Below are positions 1 through 7,723 of a stretch of 64,000 bases of DNA, one piece after another. How positions within the stretch are numbered: the first letter of the stretch is position 1; each line of letters starts with the position of its first letter. The notes under the pieces are model-generated. The model worked only from the letters and a program-made list of their open reading frames with translations, did not search any database and was not told the DNA's origin. The translations under genes were made by a program, and so were the position numbers. Source of the DNA: Pelagibius marinus (GTDB taxonomy: Bacteria > Pseudomonadota > Alphaproteobacteria > Kiloniellales > Kiloniellaceae); NCBI RefSeq assembly GCF_014925385.1, contig NZ_JACSDK010000010.1, forward strand, positions 186,001 through 250,000, written 5' to 3'.

Positions 1-268
1 CGGCGTCTATGCCGCGCAGGGTGGCGTCTTCGTCCTTGGGGTTCACCAGGTGCCCGATGTCGTGCAGCAGCGCGGCGGCGACCAGGCTGTCGGAGGCGCC
101 CTCGCGCTGGGCGAAGGTGGCGCACTGCAGCGCGTGAGCCAGCTGCGTCACCTCTTCGCCGCCGTAGCGGTCGCCCCCCAGTTCCTCCAGCAGCCAAAGA
201 AGATGCCCGATGGGGTCGGTGACCGCCGCGTCGCCGCCGTGGATTTGGGGTTCGGGAGACTGGGTCAT
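1..268 (-). CDS. Phosphonate-degradation-associated HD domain protein (N-terminal part, cut by window edge)
   Basis: The first 89 or so residues of an HD-superfamily metalloprotein are visible; the rest lies beyond the window. The translation carries a first His in QLAHALQCA and the HD pair in LLHDIGHLVN. This is the layout of the small HD proteins found in phosphonate operons (TIGR03276 and PhnZ-like oxygenases, from memory), which use a mixed-valent di-iron site to cleave C-P bonds. The ATG overlaps the stop of the upstream DUF1045 gene by four bases (ATGA), so the two are translationally coupled. The DUF1045 neighbour supports the phosphonate assignment. A plain HD phosphohydrolase remains possible because the second half is missing. 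Confidence 0.8.
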   Translation of the reverse strand, partial: MTQSPEPQIHGGDAAVTDPIGHLLWLLEELGGDRYGGEEVTQLAHALQCATFAQREGASDSLVAAALLHDIGHLVNPKDEDATLRGIDA

Positions 269-1035
269 GAAATCACGGGTCCTTCCACGCTGTCGGCGCT
301 TCCCTCCACCGAGGCGGTTGGTCCGGCGCCGAAGCGGAATCGGTCCACCAGGGTGAAGGGCTTCTCGGCCGAGTTCTGACTATAGAGAGAGATTTCCCCG
401 ACCGGAACGGGCTCTGCGAGCACCGGGCGGAAGAGGGCGGTGAGCTTGCTCCGCAGCACCTCGCGACGGCTTTCCTCGGCAATCGGGCCGGTCAGGGTCA
501 TATGAAAGCGGAACTCCTCCAGCACGTAGGGGTAGCCCCAGGCTCGCAGCAGTTCCTCCTGGCGGGGCGACAGGCCGCCGGCGAGGCGGCGCTGCAGCTC
601 CGCGTCGCTCAGCGGCGCGCGCAGGGGGTCGAGTTCCTGCACCGCCGCGGCGGCCAGGCTTTCCATCTCCGGCGATGGTGTCGAGAAGGTCAGGGCCAGA
701 AAGGGCCCGATGGCCGAGACCTTCAGCGGCGGCGCCTGGAACGGCTGCCGGGCGGCGGCAAAGGCGCCGAGGCTGTCGTGCAGGCGCCGGAGCGAAACGC
801 CCGGGGCGAGGCGAAAGGGGGCCTTCAGGGTGCCGTGGAAGCCGTAGTGGCGCGGGCTGCCGGTGGCCGCTTCAGCGTCCTCCGCGCTCACACCGTCCAG
901 CGCCGGCCGCTCCAGGATCTCGCCGCTCTCACAGTCGCGCCCCAGCCAACTCTGCGCCAATTGCCACAGGGCGGCGCTGCGCGGCGGTGCGTAGTAGACC
1001 GCATAGCGGGGCTGGGGCGATGAGGTATCGGTCAC
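265..1035 (-). CDS. DUF1045 family phosphonate metabolism-associated protein
   Basis: The protein starts TDTSSPQPRYAVYYAPP and contains HYGFHGTLKAPF and a later FRFHMTLTGP. These are two H-x-T/S signatures of the 2H phosphoesterase fold that DUF1045 proteins (TIGR03223, phosphonate operon protein) resemble. The exact reaction is not established; a role in phosphonate catabolism is inferred from family and neighbour. Start choice is uncertain. GTG at 1035 places the conserved RYAVYYAP block near the N-terminus as in relatives, but has no clear Shine-Dalgarno. An in-frame TTG at 1113 would add 26 basic, non-conserved residues. It is the upstream gene of a coupled pair with the HD protein. Confidence 0.82.
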   Translation of the reverse strand: MTDTSSPQPRYAVYYAPPRSAALWQLAQSWLGRDCESGEILERPALDGVSAEDAEAATGSPRHYGFHGTLKAPFRLAPGVSLRRLHDSLGAFAAARQPFQAPPLKVSAIGPFLALTFSTPSPEMESLAAAAVQELDPLRAPLSDAELQRRLAGGLSPRQEELLRAWGYPYVLEEFRFHMTLTGPIAEESRREVLRSKLTALFRPVLAEPVPVGEISLYSQNSAEKPFTLVDRFRFGAGPTASVEGSADSVEGPVIS

Positions 1036-1384
1036 GTCGTGGCCCGGATTATCTGCGTCGAAACTCTTGCTTCCTTCTTGTAGCCAGCGACGGAGGCGGC
1101 GTACAGGCCTCAAAAGCCTACGGTTTCATGACGGCGGCATGACGGTGATTTTGGTTTGCCGAGTCGTGCTCGCCGTGTTTCAGGAGACGCCATCGGCAGT
1201 GACTCGATGTCGAAAATTAACCAAAGACAAAGTCAATGTGGCACTTCAATGACGGTGTCGTGAAGCTGCCATTATATTTGCGTCTACTTGGCTGTCCCGC
1301 CCTTGTACTGCAACAACATGTTGCTATAAGCCGCAGAAAGTTCGCTGAGTTTTGCGATCTACTCGACACCTGCGGAGTCGAAAC
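1036..1384. other. Divergent intergenic region
   Basis: This stretch separates the leftward phosphonate genes from the rightward LpxH-like/glycosyltransferase pair and must hold both promoters. Its middle part (about 1200-1330) is clearly more AT-rich than the flanking genes. I see no convincing Pho box, terminator or small gene. Confidence 0.5.
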
Positions 1385-2185
1385 ATGGACGGCCTGGCAC
1401 CTCATTCGCGCCCTTCGCGCTACCGCACGATCTTCATCTCCGACGTCCATCTGGGGACGCGGGGCTGCAAGGCGGACTACCTGCTGGATTTCATCAAGCA
1501 CACCGACTGCGAGACCCTGTACCTGGTCGGCGACATCGTCGACGGCTGGCGTCTGAAGCGCACCTGGTACTGGCCGCAGGCGCACAACGACGTGGTGCAG
1601 AAGCTGCTGCGCAAGGTGCGTAAAGGGATGCGCCTCGTCTACGTGCCCGGTAATCACGACGAGTTCCTGCGTGATTACCTCGGCAGCCATTTCGGTGGCG
1701 TCGAGGTGAGGAAGGAGGCGATCCACGAGACCGCCGACGGCAAGCGCCTGCTGGTGATCCACGGCGACGAGTTCGACGGCGTGGTGAAGTACGCGCGCTG
1801 GCTGGCGCTGCTGGGCGACTGGGCCTACGTCACCATGCTGCACGTCAACACCTGGTTCAACTACCTGCGGCGCAAGCTGGGCTTCGGCTACTGGTCGCTC
1901 TCGGCCTACCTGAAGCACCGGGTGAAGAACGCGGTGCAGTTCATCAGCAACTTCGAGGAAGCGGTGGTCGACGAAGCGCGGCGCCAGGGCGTCGACGGCG
2001 TGGTCTGCGGCCACATCCACCTGGCCGAGATGCGCCTGATCGACGGTATCCTCTACATCAACGACGGCGACTGGGTGGAGAGCTGCACCGCCCTGGTCGA
2101 GCATATGGACGGCCGGCTGGAGATCCTGCCCTGGGCGGAGCTGCGCGCCTTCCCGATGCTGGAACCGGTGACGGTGGCCGCTTGA
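1385..2185 (+). CDS. UDP-2,3-diacylglucosamine diphosphatase-type metallophosphatase
   Basis: This is a calcineurin-like metallophosphoesterase with all the metal motifs: SDVHLG near residue 17, GDIVDGW, PGNHDEF, HGDEFDG and CGHIHLAE. The order and spacing fit the LpxH-like branch (cleavage of UDP-2,3-diacylglucosamine to lipid X in lipid A synthesis). Many alphaproteobacteria use LpxI for that step, so a different nucleotide-lipid substrate is possible. The start is the ATG after GGAG; an upstream in-frame start would add 11 unconserved residues. Five bases separate it from the next gene, a GT4 glycosyltransferase, so the two form an operon probably acting on a membrane lipid or envelope sugar. 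Confidence 0.85.
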   Translation: MDGLAPHSRPSRYRTIFISDVHLGTRGCKADYLLDFIKHTDCETLYLVGDIVDGWRLKRTWYWPQAHNDVVQKLLRKVRKGMRLVYVPGNHDEFLRDYLGSHFGGVEVRKEAIHETADGKRLLVIHGDEFDGVVKYARWLALLGDWAYVTMLHVNTWFNYLRRKLGFGYWSLSAYLKHRVKNAVQFISNFEEAVVDEARRQGVDGVVCGHIHLAEMRLIDGILYINDGDWVESCTALVEHMDGRLEILPWAELRAFPMLEPVTVAA

Positions 2186-2190
2186 AACCC

Positions 2191-3198
2191 ATGAAGATCC
2201 TGCTGGCGAGCGACGCCTGGTACCCGCAGATCAACGGCGTGGTGCGGACCCTGAATCGCGTGCGCGAGGAGCTGGAGGCCCAGGGCCACGTCTTCGAGGT
2301 CATCTGCCCCGAGCAGTTCCGCACCTTCCCCTGTCCCTCCTACCCGGAAATCCCGCTGGCGATCCTGCCCGGCCTCGGCCTGGCCCGGCGCATCGAGGCC
2401 ATTGGCGCCGACGCCATCCATATCGCCACCGAGGGACCCATCGGCCTGGCGGTGCGGAACTACTGTGTGAAGCGCGGGCTGCCCTTCACGACCTCCTACC
2501 ACACCCGCTTCCCCGAATATCTCAGCGCGCGCCTGCCCGTGCCGGTCTCCTGGGGCTACGCCTTCATGCGCTGGTTCCACCGGCCCGCCAAGGCAATCAT
2601 GGTGGCGACCCAATCCATGAAGCGCGAGCTGGAGGCCCAGGGCTTCGAGAACCTGGTCGACTGGACCCGCGGCGTCGATACGGCGCTGTTTCGCCCCGAC
2701 GCGCCCAAGGCGCTGGCGGACCTCGACCTGCCACGGCCGATCCACCTCTATGTCGGCCGCGTCGCGGTGGAGAAAAACATCAAGGCTTTCCTGGAGCTGC
2801 CGCTGCCGGGCTCCAAGGTGGTGGTCGGTGACGGACCGCAGCGCGCCGAGCTGCAGGCGGAGTTCCCCGATGTCACCTTCACCGGCGCCAAGCAGGGCGA
2901 GGAACTGGCCGCGCATTACGCTTCGGGCGACGTCTTCGTCTTCCCCAGCCGGACCGACACCTTCGGCCTGGTGATGCTGGAGGCCATGGCCAGCGGTCTG
3001 CCGGTCGCCGCCTTTCCGGTGCCGGGCCCGCTGGACATCGTCGACGGGGTCGGGGTCGGGGCGCTGAACGAGGACCTGGGCCTGGCGGTGGGCGAGGCCG
3101 TCAGGCTGGCCCCCGAGCGCTGCCGCGAACACGCGCTCAAGTACTCCTGGACCGCCTGCGCCGAGATGTTCCTGGAGAACCTCAGCCCGTTGCATTGA
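2191..3198 (+). CDS. Glycosyltransferase family 4 (lipid/mannosyl-type)
   Basis: A GT-B fold glycosyltransferase of about 335 residues. The N-terminal domain opens with MKILLASDAWYPQINGVV, typical of GT4 enzymes. The C-terminal domain carries YVGRVAVEKNI, the FPSRTDTFGLVMLEAMASG block with the E-x7-E type sugar-nucleotide site, and a DIVDG segment. The closest groups I recall are SqdX/MgtA/PimB-like enzymes that transfer a hexose to diacylglycerol or a lipid carrier. The donor and acceptor cannot be read from sequence. It follows the LpxH-like phosphatase by five bases, suggesting joint action in glycolipid synthesis. A TTG three codons upstream is a less likely start. Confidence 0.85.
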   Translation: MKILLASDAWYPQINGVVRTLNRVREELEAQGHVFEVICPEQFRTFPCPSYPEIPLAILPGLGLARRIEAIGADAIHIATEGPIGLAVRNYCVKRGLPFTTSYHTRFPEYLSARLPVPVSWGYAFMRWFHRPAKAIMVATQSMKRELEAQGFENLVDWTRGVDTALFRPDAPKALADLDLPRPIHLYVGRVAVEKNIKAFLELPLPGSKVVVGDGPQRAELQAEFPDVTFTGAKQGEELAAHYASGDVFVFPSRTDTFGLVMLEAMASGLPVAAFPVPGPLDIVDGVGVGALNEDLGLAVGEAVRLAPERCREHALKYSWTACAEMFLENLSPLH

Positions 3199-3230
3199 GT
3201 TATCTCAGCTAGCCCCCCTTGTCTCCATTG

Positions 3231-3336
3231 TCATCCCGGGGCTTGACCCCGGGATCCATTGGCATCAGCGAGCGGTGATATCCCGCCATCCCTGCGCGGA
3301 GAGGGCAATGGGTCCCGGCAACAAGTGCCGGGACGA
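3231..3336. repeat. Composite palindromic intergenic repeat
   Basis: Two palindromes lie about 50 bases apart. The first is TCATCCCGGGGCTTGACCCC followed by GGGATCCAT (3231-3259); the second is a perfect nine-base stem GTCCCGGCA/TGCCGGGAC with an ACAAG loop (3312-3334). The flanks GATCCATTGGCAT and GCAATGGGTCC are also roughly inverted to one another, so the whole element is a large nested inverted repeat. The CCCGGG-CTTG-CCCGGG core is a dispersed intergenic repeat common in alphaproteobacteria. It lies between two convergent genes and may also act as a transcription terminator. A related copy occurs at 6847-6883. Confidence 0.75.
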
Positions 3337-3350
3337 CAGCGGAGATTGTA

Positions 3351-3824
3351 TCAGTCCGGCGGGTTCCGGAAACCGAGACCACGTTCCTCGATGACCGCTT
3401 CCAGAGCTTCCGACGTCACGTCATCGACCATGTAGAGGCGGATCAGATTCTCTACTTGTTCCAAGTTCTCATCGGAGAGGACGCAATTCACTTCGAGCTC
3501 ATCGATCCTGGCAAAATCGGGATCGGCGACTTTCAGACAGGACTCGAAATAGGTTTCCGGCTGAATACCATATCCCGTCATCTTGTCGGCATCCTTCAAC
3601 CAGATGACGATCCCTTTTCGCCGCTCTTCGCAGAACTGCGTGTAGACCGGCGAACCATCGCCATAGAGACGTGTGCCGCTATTAAAAGTATAAGTGTGCC
3701 ACCGGGTCCACATTGGTCCCTGATATTCCTCACATTTGATGCGGTCGAAGAGACGCCGCAGGACAGCCTCCGCCTGGAGGTATTCCATCGGATCGTTGAA
3801 GACATCTGGGACGAGGATCGACAT
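3351..3824 (-). CDS. Hypothetical protein, 157 aa, lower GC
   Basis: I do not recognise this protein. It is acidic and soluble in appearance, with no signal peptide or membrane segment, and has many aromatic residues in the first half (MWTRWHTYTFNSGTRLYG) and Asp/Glu-rich helices in the second. Its codon use is visibly more AT-rich than the genes on both sides, which suggests separate acquisition. The ATG lies only ten bases after the stop of the secreted coiled-coil gene, so the two are very likely co-transcribed. The layout of a large exported protein followed by a small cytosolic acidic one recalls effector-immunity pairs, but no toxin domain is visible and this is only a suggestion. Confidence 0.6.
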   Translation of the reverse strand: MSILVPDVFNDPMEYLQAEAVLRRLFDRIKCEEYQGPMWTRWHTYTFNSGTRLYGDGSPVYTQFCEERRKGIVIWLKDADKMTGYGIQPETYFESCLKVADPDFARIDELEVNCVLSDENLEQVENLIRLYMVDDVTSEALEAVIEERGLGFRNPPD

Positions 3825-3834
3825 CCTCCTGCTT

Positions 3835-5628
3835 TTAATAGCAGTCGTTCGCCACGGCCAGTGTTTCGGTCACCGGCTCCAGCTTCACCTCCGAGCCCTC
3901 ACCCCGGGAAAGGCGGTAGACGATCGGCTGGGTGGTCACCGGGTCCTCCTCCGGCAGGGTGGTGTGGATCACCAGGTCGACCGGCTCCGACAGGTCTTCC
4001 GGCTTGAGCGCGAAGTGGGCGCCGAGGCCCTGGACGCCCTTGGCGGCGGAGGAGAAGCCGAGACGGTTCCACACGCCTTCTTCCTGCGCGCTGCCGGGCT
4101 GCAGCGCGGCAATCTGCGCGGTCTCGCGGCCGCTTTCCGACCAGCCGCCTTCCTTGTGCTCGACGTGCTGGCCGTCGACCCAGCGATCGTAGGTCCACCA
4201 GACGGTGAGGGTCCACTCGCGCCAGAGGTCGTAGATCTCGTAGCGGTCGGGCGTCATGCGCCGGCCCTGGCCGTCTTCCAGGAAGACCGCCTGGAAGGTG
4301 CCGTCACCTGGGGAGTCTTCGATCCTGGTGCTGACCAGCAGGCCGTCGCTCACCAGCATCGCGCCGGTCTCCAGTTCGGTGTCGCCGATCTCCTGGGCGA
4401 CCTTGTCGCCGTCGTCGATGGGATCGTCCTGGGTCTTCGGCTGCTTGCCGCCGCCGGCCCGGTTCGGCACCGTCTTCGGCTTCTTGCTGCCGAAGGTGCT
4501 GCCGCCGCCGCCGCCGAGCAGGCCGCCCAGGCCGCCGCCGCCGCCCAGCGATTTCTTGATGTCCTGGCCCAGCTGCGCACTTGAGCCGACCTTGTCGTTG
4601 GGCCCGACCGACACCGACTTGTGCGCCGGAGGCTCCGGGCAGGTGATGGTGGTGGGGTCCTTCGCATCCGCCGCCTGCTGCAGGCAGCGCCGCAGGCAGG
4701 CGTTGTAGGCCTCCTGCGCTTGCTGGACCCGCTGGCGCTGGTGGGCCAGCACAGAGTTGACACTCTGAAGATGCGCCCGGGCGGTAGTCTCTTCGGCGGC
4801 GGCCCGCCCGAAACGGTCGGTCGCGTCGCTTACCGCGCGCTCTAGGGAGCGGCTCCGGGTCTGTGCATTCACCCACTCGTCCTTGCGGCTCTGGGGCCAG
4901 TTGCCGTTGTAGGCAACCGAGGTGATCTTTTCCAGGCCGTCCAGTTCCGCCTGCCAGTCGCGGGCCTTCCGCCGCCACTCCTCGGCGCGCGCGCGCTTTT
5001 CCTGGACCCGCCGCTCAGCCCTCTGTTTGCTTTGCTCGATTTCGGCGAGCCAGCGCTGCTCGTCCTGCAGCCGGTTCAGATAGGGCTGGCAGCGGTGGCG
5101 GCAGATCGCATCGGCTACCGTCTCGCCGGGACGCCGGTTGAGCGTACTCCCGGCGTTCTCGGGCTCCGGCAGCATCTCGTCGCCGCCCGCGGGGGTCCCG
5201 CCGCCGGAAGCGCCGCCGCCCGGCGTGTTGCCGAGCAGGCCGACGCGAGTGCATTCGAGCTCCAGCTGCGCGGCGAAGCGCTGCGCCTGTTGAATGAGCT
5301 GCTGGTGCCGGATCTGCTCGTCTCCGCTCATGCCGGTGTTCTGGATGATCATGTCGCGGATCTTGGTGCGGAAGCCGATGATCCAGGCGCTGCAGATCAG
5401 GTTGCCGGAATTGAGCGCCAACTCCCCGAGCGCGCCGCTGGCGCCGCGTGTCGCGCCGCCTTTGGTCGCCCAGGTCGTCAGCTCGCTCTGCAGCGCATCG
5501 CCGGCGTTCTGCACCTGCGGGCTGGCGCCCATCTCGCCCAGGGCGGCACCCACCGGCCCGGCGGCAGCTGGCCGGGCGAGGCCGCCGACAGCTAGGACCA
5601 AGACAAAGAAGCAAAGAATTTTCCGCAT
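3835..5628 (-). CDS. Secreted coiled-coil protein with twin CX3C motifs
   Basis: This is a 597-aa protein of unknown function. Residues 1-23 form a Sec signal peptide ending AAA. Residues 30-130 contain helices and Cys79 and Cys126. A Gly-rich spacer (135-149) follows. A long charged coiled coil then runs from about 176 to 318, bounded by CRHRC (Cys176/180) and CLRRC (Cys311/315), with a likely turn at NGNWPQ (241-246), midway between them. This predicts an antiparallel helical hairpin stapled at its base by disulfides. A second Gly-rich linker (355-378) leads to a C-terminal domain (about 405-597) rich in Trp and Tyr and ending in NDCY. It shares an operon with the 157-aa gene downstream. 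Confidence 0.78.
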   Translation of the reverse strand: MRKILCFFVLVLAVGGLARPAAAGPVGAALGEMGASPQVQNAGDALQSELTTWATKGGATRGASGALGELALNSGNLICSAWIIGFRTKIRDMIIQNTGMSGDEQIRHQQLIQQAQRFAAQLELECTRVGLLGNTPGGGASGGGTPAGGDEMLPEPENAGSTLNRRPGETVADAICRHRCQPYLNRLQDEQRWLAEIEQSKQRAERRVQEKRARAEEWRRKARDWQAELDGLEKITSVAYNGNWPQSRKDEWVNAQTRSRSLERAVSDATDRFGRAAAEETTARAHLQSVNSVLAHQRQRVQQAQEAYNACLRRCLQQAADAKDPTTITCPEPPAHKSVSVGPNDKVGSSAQLGQDIKKSLGGGGGLGGLLGGGGGSTFGSKKPKTVPNRAGGGKQPKTQDDPIDDGDKVAQEIGDTELETGAMLVSDGLLVSTRIEDSPGDGTFQAVFLEDGQGRRMTPDRYEIYDLWREWTLTVWWTYDRWVDGQHVEHKEGGWSESGRETAQIAALQPGSAQEEGVWNRLGFSSAAKGVQGLGAHFALKPEDLSEPVDLVIHTTLPEEDPVTTQPIVYRLSRGEGSEVKLEPVTETLAVANDCY

Positions 5629-5807
5629 AACCGCACCTCGCCGTTGTGGTTGTCCGAAACCCGAACAATCGGCGGGGTTTGCCTAGCTTGCGCCGGCCGA
5701 TCTCCCCGGCATCTAGTTTGGGTAGAATTTCTCGAGAAGTCGACGCCCAAGAGTCAGGCCGGCCCGCCGACGGTGCATAACCCGCTAAGTCCTTATGCGG
5801 ATTGGCA

Positions 5808-5822
5808 GCTAGCGCTACCTTG
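5808..5822. promoter_or_regulatory. Putative LacI-family operator upstream of the lactonase gene
   Basis: GCTAGCGCTACCTTG contains the perfect palindrome TAGCGCTA with the central CG typical of LacI/GalR operators. It lies about 65 bases before the SMP-30-like gene and runs into a TTGACT that could be a -35 element. It matches the site at 16334-16348 upstream of the second sugar importer at 13 of 15 positions. The regulator itself is not in the window. Confidence 0.55.
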
Positions 5823-5884
5823 ACTACACTTCCGAGCAACAACGCGGCGCAGAATGCCCGGCAAAATTGGGGGAGGAGCAGCAG

Positions 5885-6793
<909 letters not shown>

Positions 6794-6803
6794 CCACTTT
6801 ATC

Positions 6804-6883
6804 ATGCTCGGACATGTTTCGAGCATCCAGGGCAGGCGCGCGAACGGTCACCCCTGGATCCTCGGGACAAGCCCGAGGGTGAC
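6804..6883. repeat. Intergenic hairpins between convergent genes, including a dispersed repeat copy
   Basis: Two hairpins occur in the gap between convergent genes. ATGCTCG/CGAGCAT (6804-6826) has a nine-base loop and could end lactonase transcription, although no T tract follows. The second (6847-6883) contains CTCGGG-ACAAG-CCCGAG flanked by GTCACC/GGTGAC. It is a diverged, inverted copy of the repeat seen at 3231-3259, sharing the GGATCC and CTTG loop features. Confidence 0.6.
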
Positions 6884-6952
6884 AAGAGGAAAGGTGGCGG
6901 GAGAGGGTTCCTACTTCCTACCTTTTTCCTGTCCGCGGACCCGCAACTCGAC

Positions 6953-7723
6953 TCATTTTGCCTGAGTCTTTTCCTCGGCGTCGCCCTGGACGATCAGGCG
7001 CAGAACCTCTTCCTGCGTGGACTGGCTGACATCGCGCTCACCCACGTGCCGGCCTCTCTTGAGAACCATCACCCGGTCGCCGACGGCAAAGATGTCCTGC
7101 AGCCGGTGACTGATGATGACCTGGGCGACGTTGTGCTTCTTCAGTTCCAGCATGGTCTCGAGCAGCCGCTCGGTCGCCATGACCGAAAGGTTGGCGGTCG
7201 GCTCATCCAGGATGATTACTTTTGGTTCGAAGGAAATGGCGCGCGCGATCGCCACCGACTGCTGGCGGCCGCCGGACAGACTCTCGACCTTCTGGTAGAC
7301 CGAGTTGACGTCCACCTTGAGGCGCTGCAGGACCTCGCCGGCGTCGCTGTACATCTTCTTGCGGTCGACAAAGAGGCCCCGCCGCGGCCAGCGTCCGAGA
7401 AAGATGTTCTGGCCGACGTCCATGTTTCCGCAGAGCGCGAAATCCTGATAGATCATCTCGATGCCGACCTCGCGGCTCTCGTGGGGGCTGCGAAAGTCGG
7501 TGCCTTTGCCGGCGACTAGGACGTCGCCCGAATCGCGCTGGTAGGCGCCGGTGAGGATCTTCATCAGCGTGGACTTGCCCGCCGAGTTGTCGCCAACCAG
7601 ACCGAGGATCTCTCCAGGCTGAAGCTTGAAATCCACGTCAATCAGCGCCTGGACCGCACCGAAGGTCTTGTTGATCCGGCGCATCTCAACAATCGGGGGC
7701 GATTCTGCAGTGTGTTCAGGCAC
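6953..7723 (-). CDS. Sugar ABC transporter ATP-binding protein (single domain)
   Basis: A single-NBD ATPase of 256 aa. Walker A is GDNSAGKST (the usual GHNGAGKS has become GDNSAGKS), the Q-loop lies in IYQDFAL, the signature is [14 protein letters not shown], Walker B is VIILDEPTA and the switch His is in IISHRL. The family is the RbsA/XylG group, but these usually have two NBDs (about 500 aa); here only one is present, so the active form should be a homodimer. The GTG start overlaps the permease stop by eight bases. It is the last gene of an operon of binding protein, fused permease and ATPase. The likely sugar is unknown. Confidence 0.88.
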   Translation of the reverse strand: MPEHTAESPPIVEMRRINKTFGAVQALIDVDFKLQPGEILGLVGDNSAGKSTLMKILTGAYQRDSGDVLVAGKGTDFRSPHESREVGIEMIYQDFALCGNMDVGQNIFLGRWPRRGLFVDRKKMYSDAGEVLQRLKVDVNSVYQKVESLSGGRQQSVAIARAISFEPKVIILDEPTANLSVMATERLLETMLELKKHNVAQVIISHRLQDIFAVGDRVMVLKRGRHVGERDVSQSTQEEVLRLIVQGDAEEKTQAK

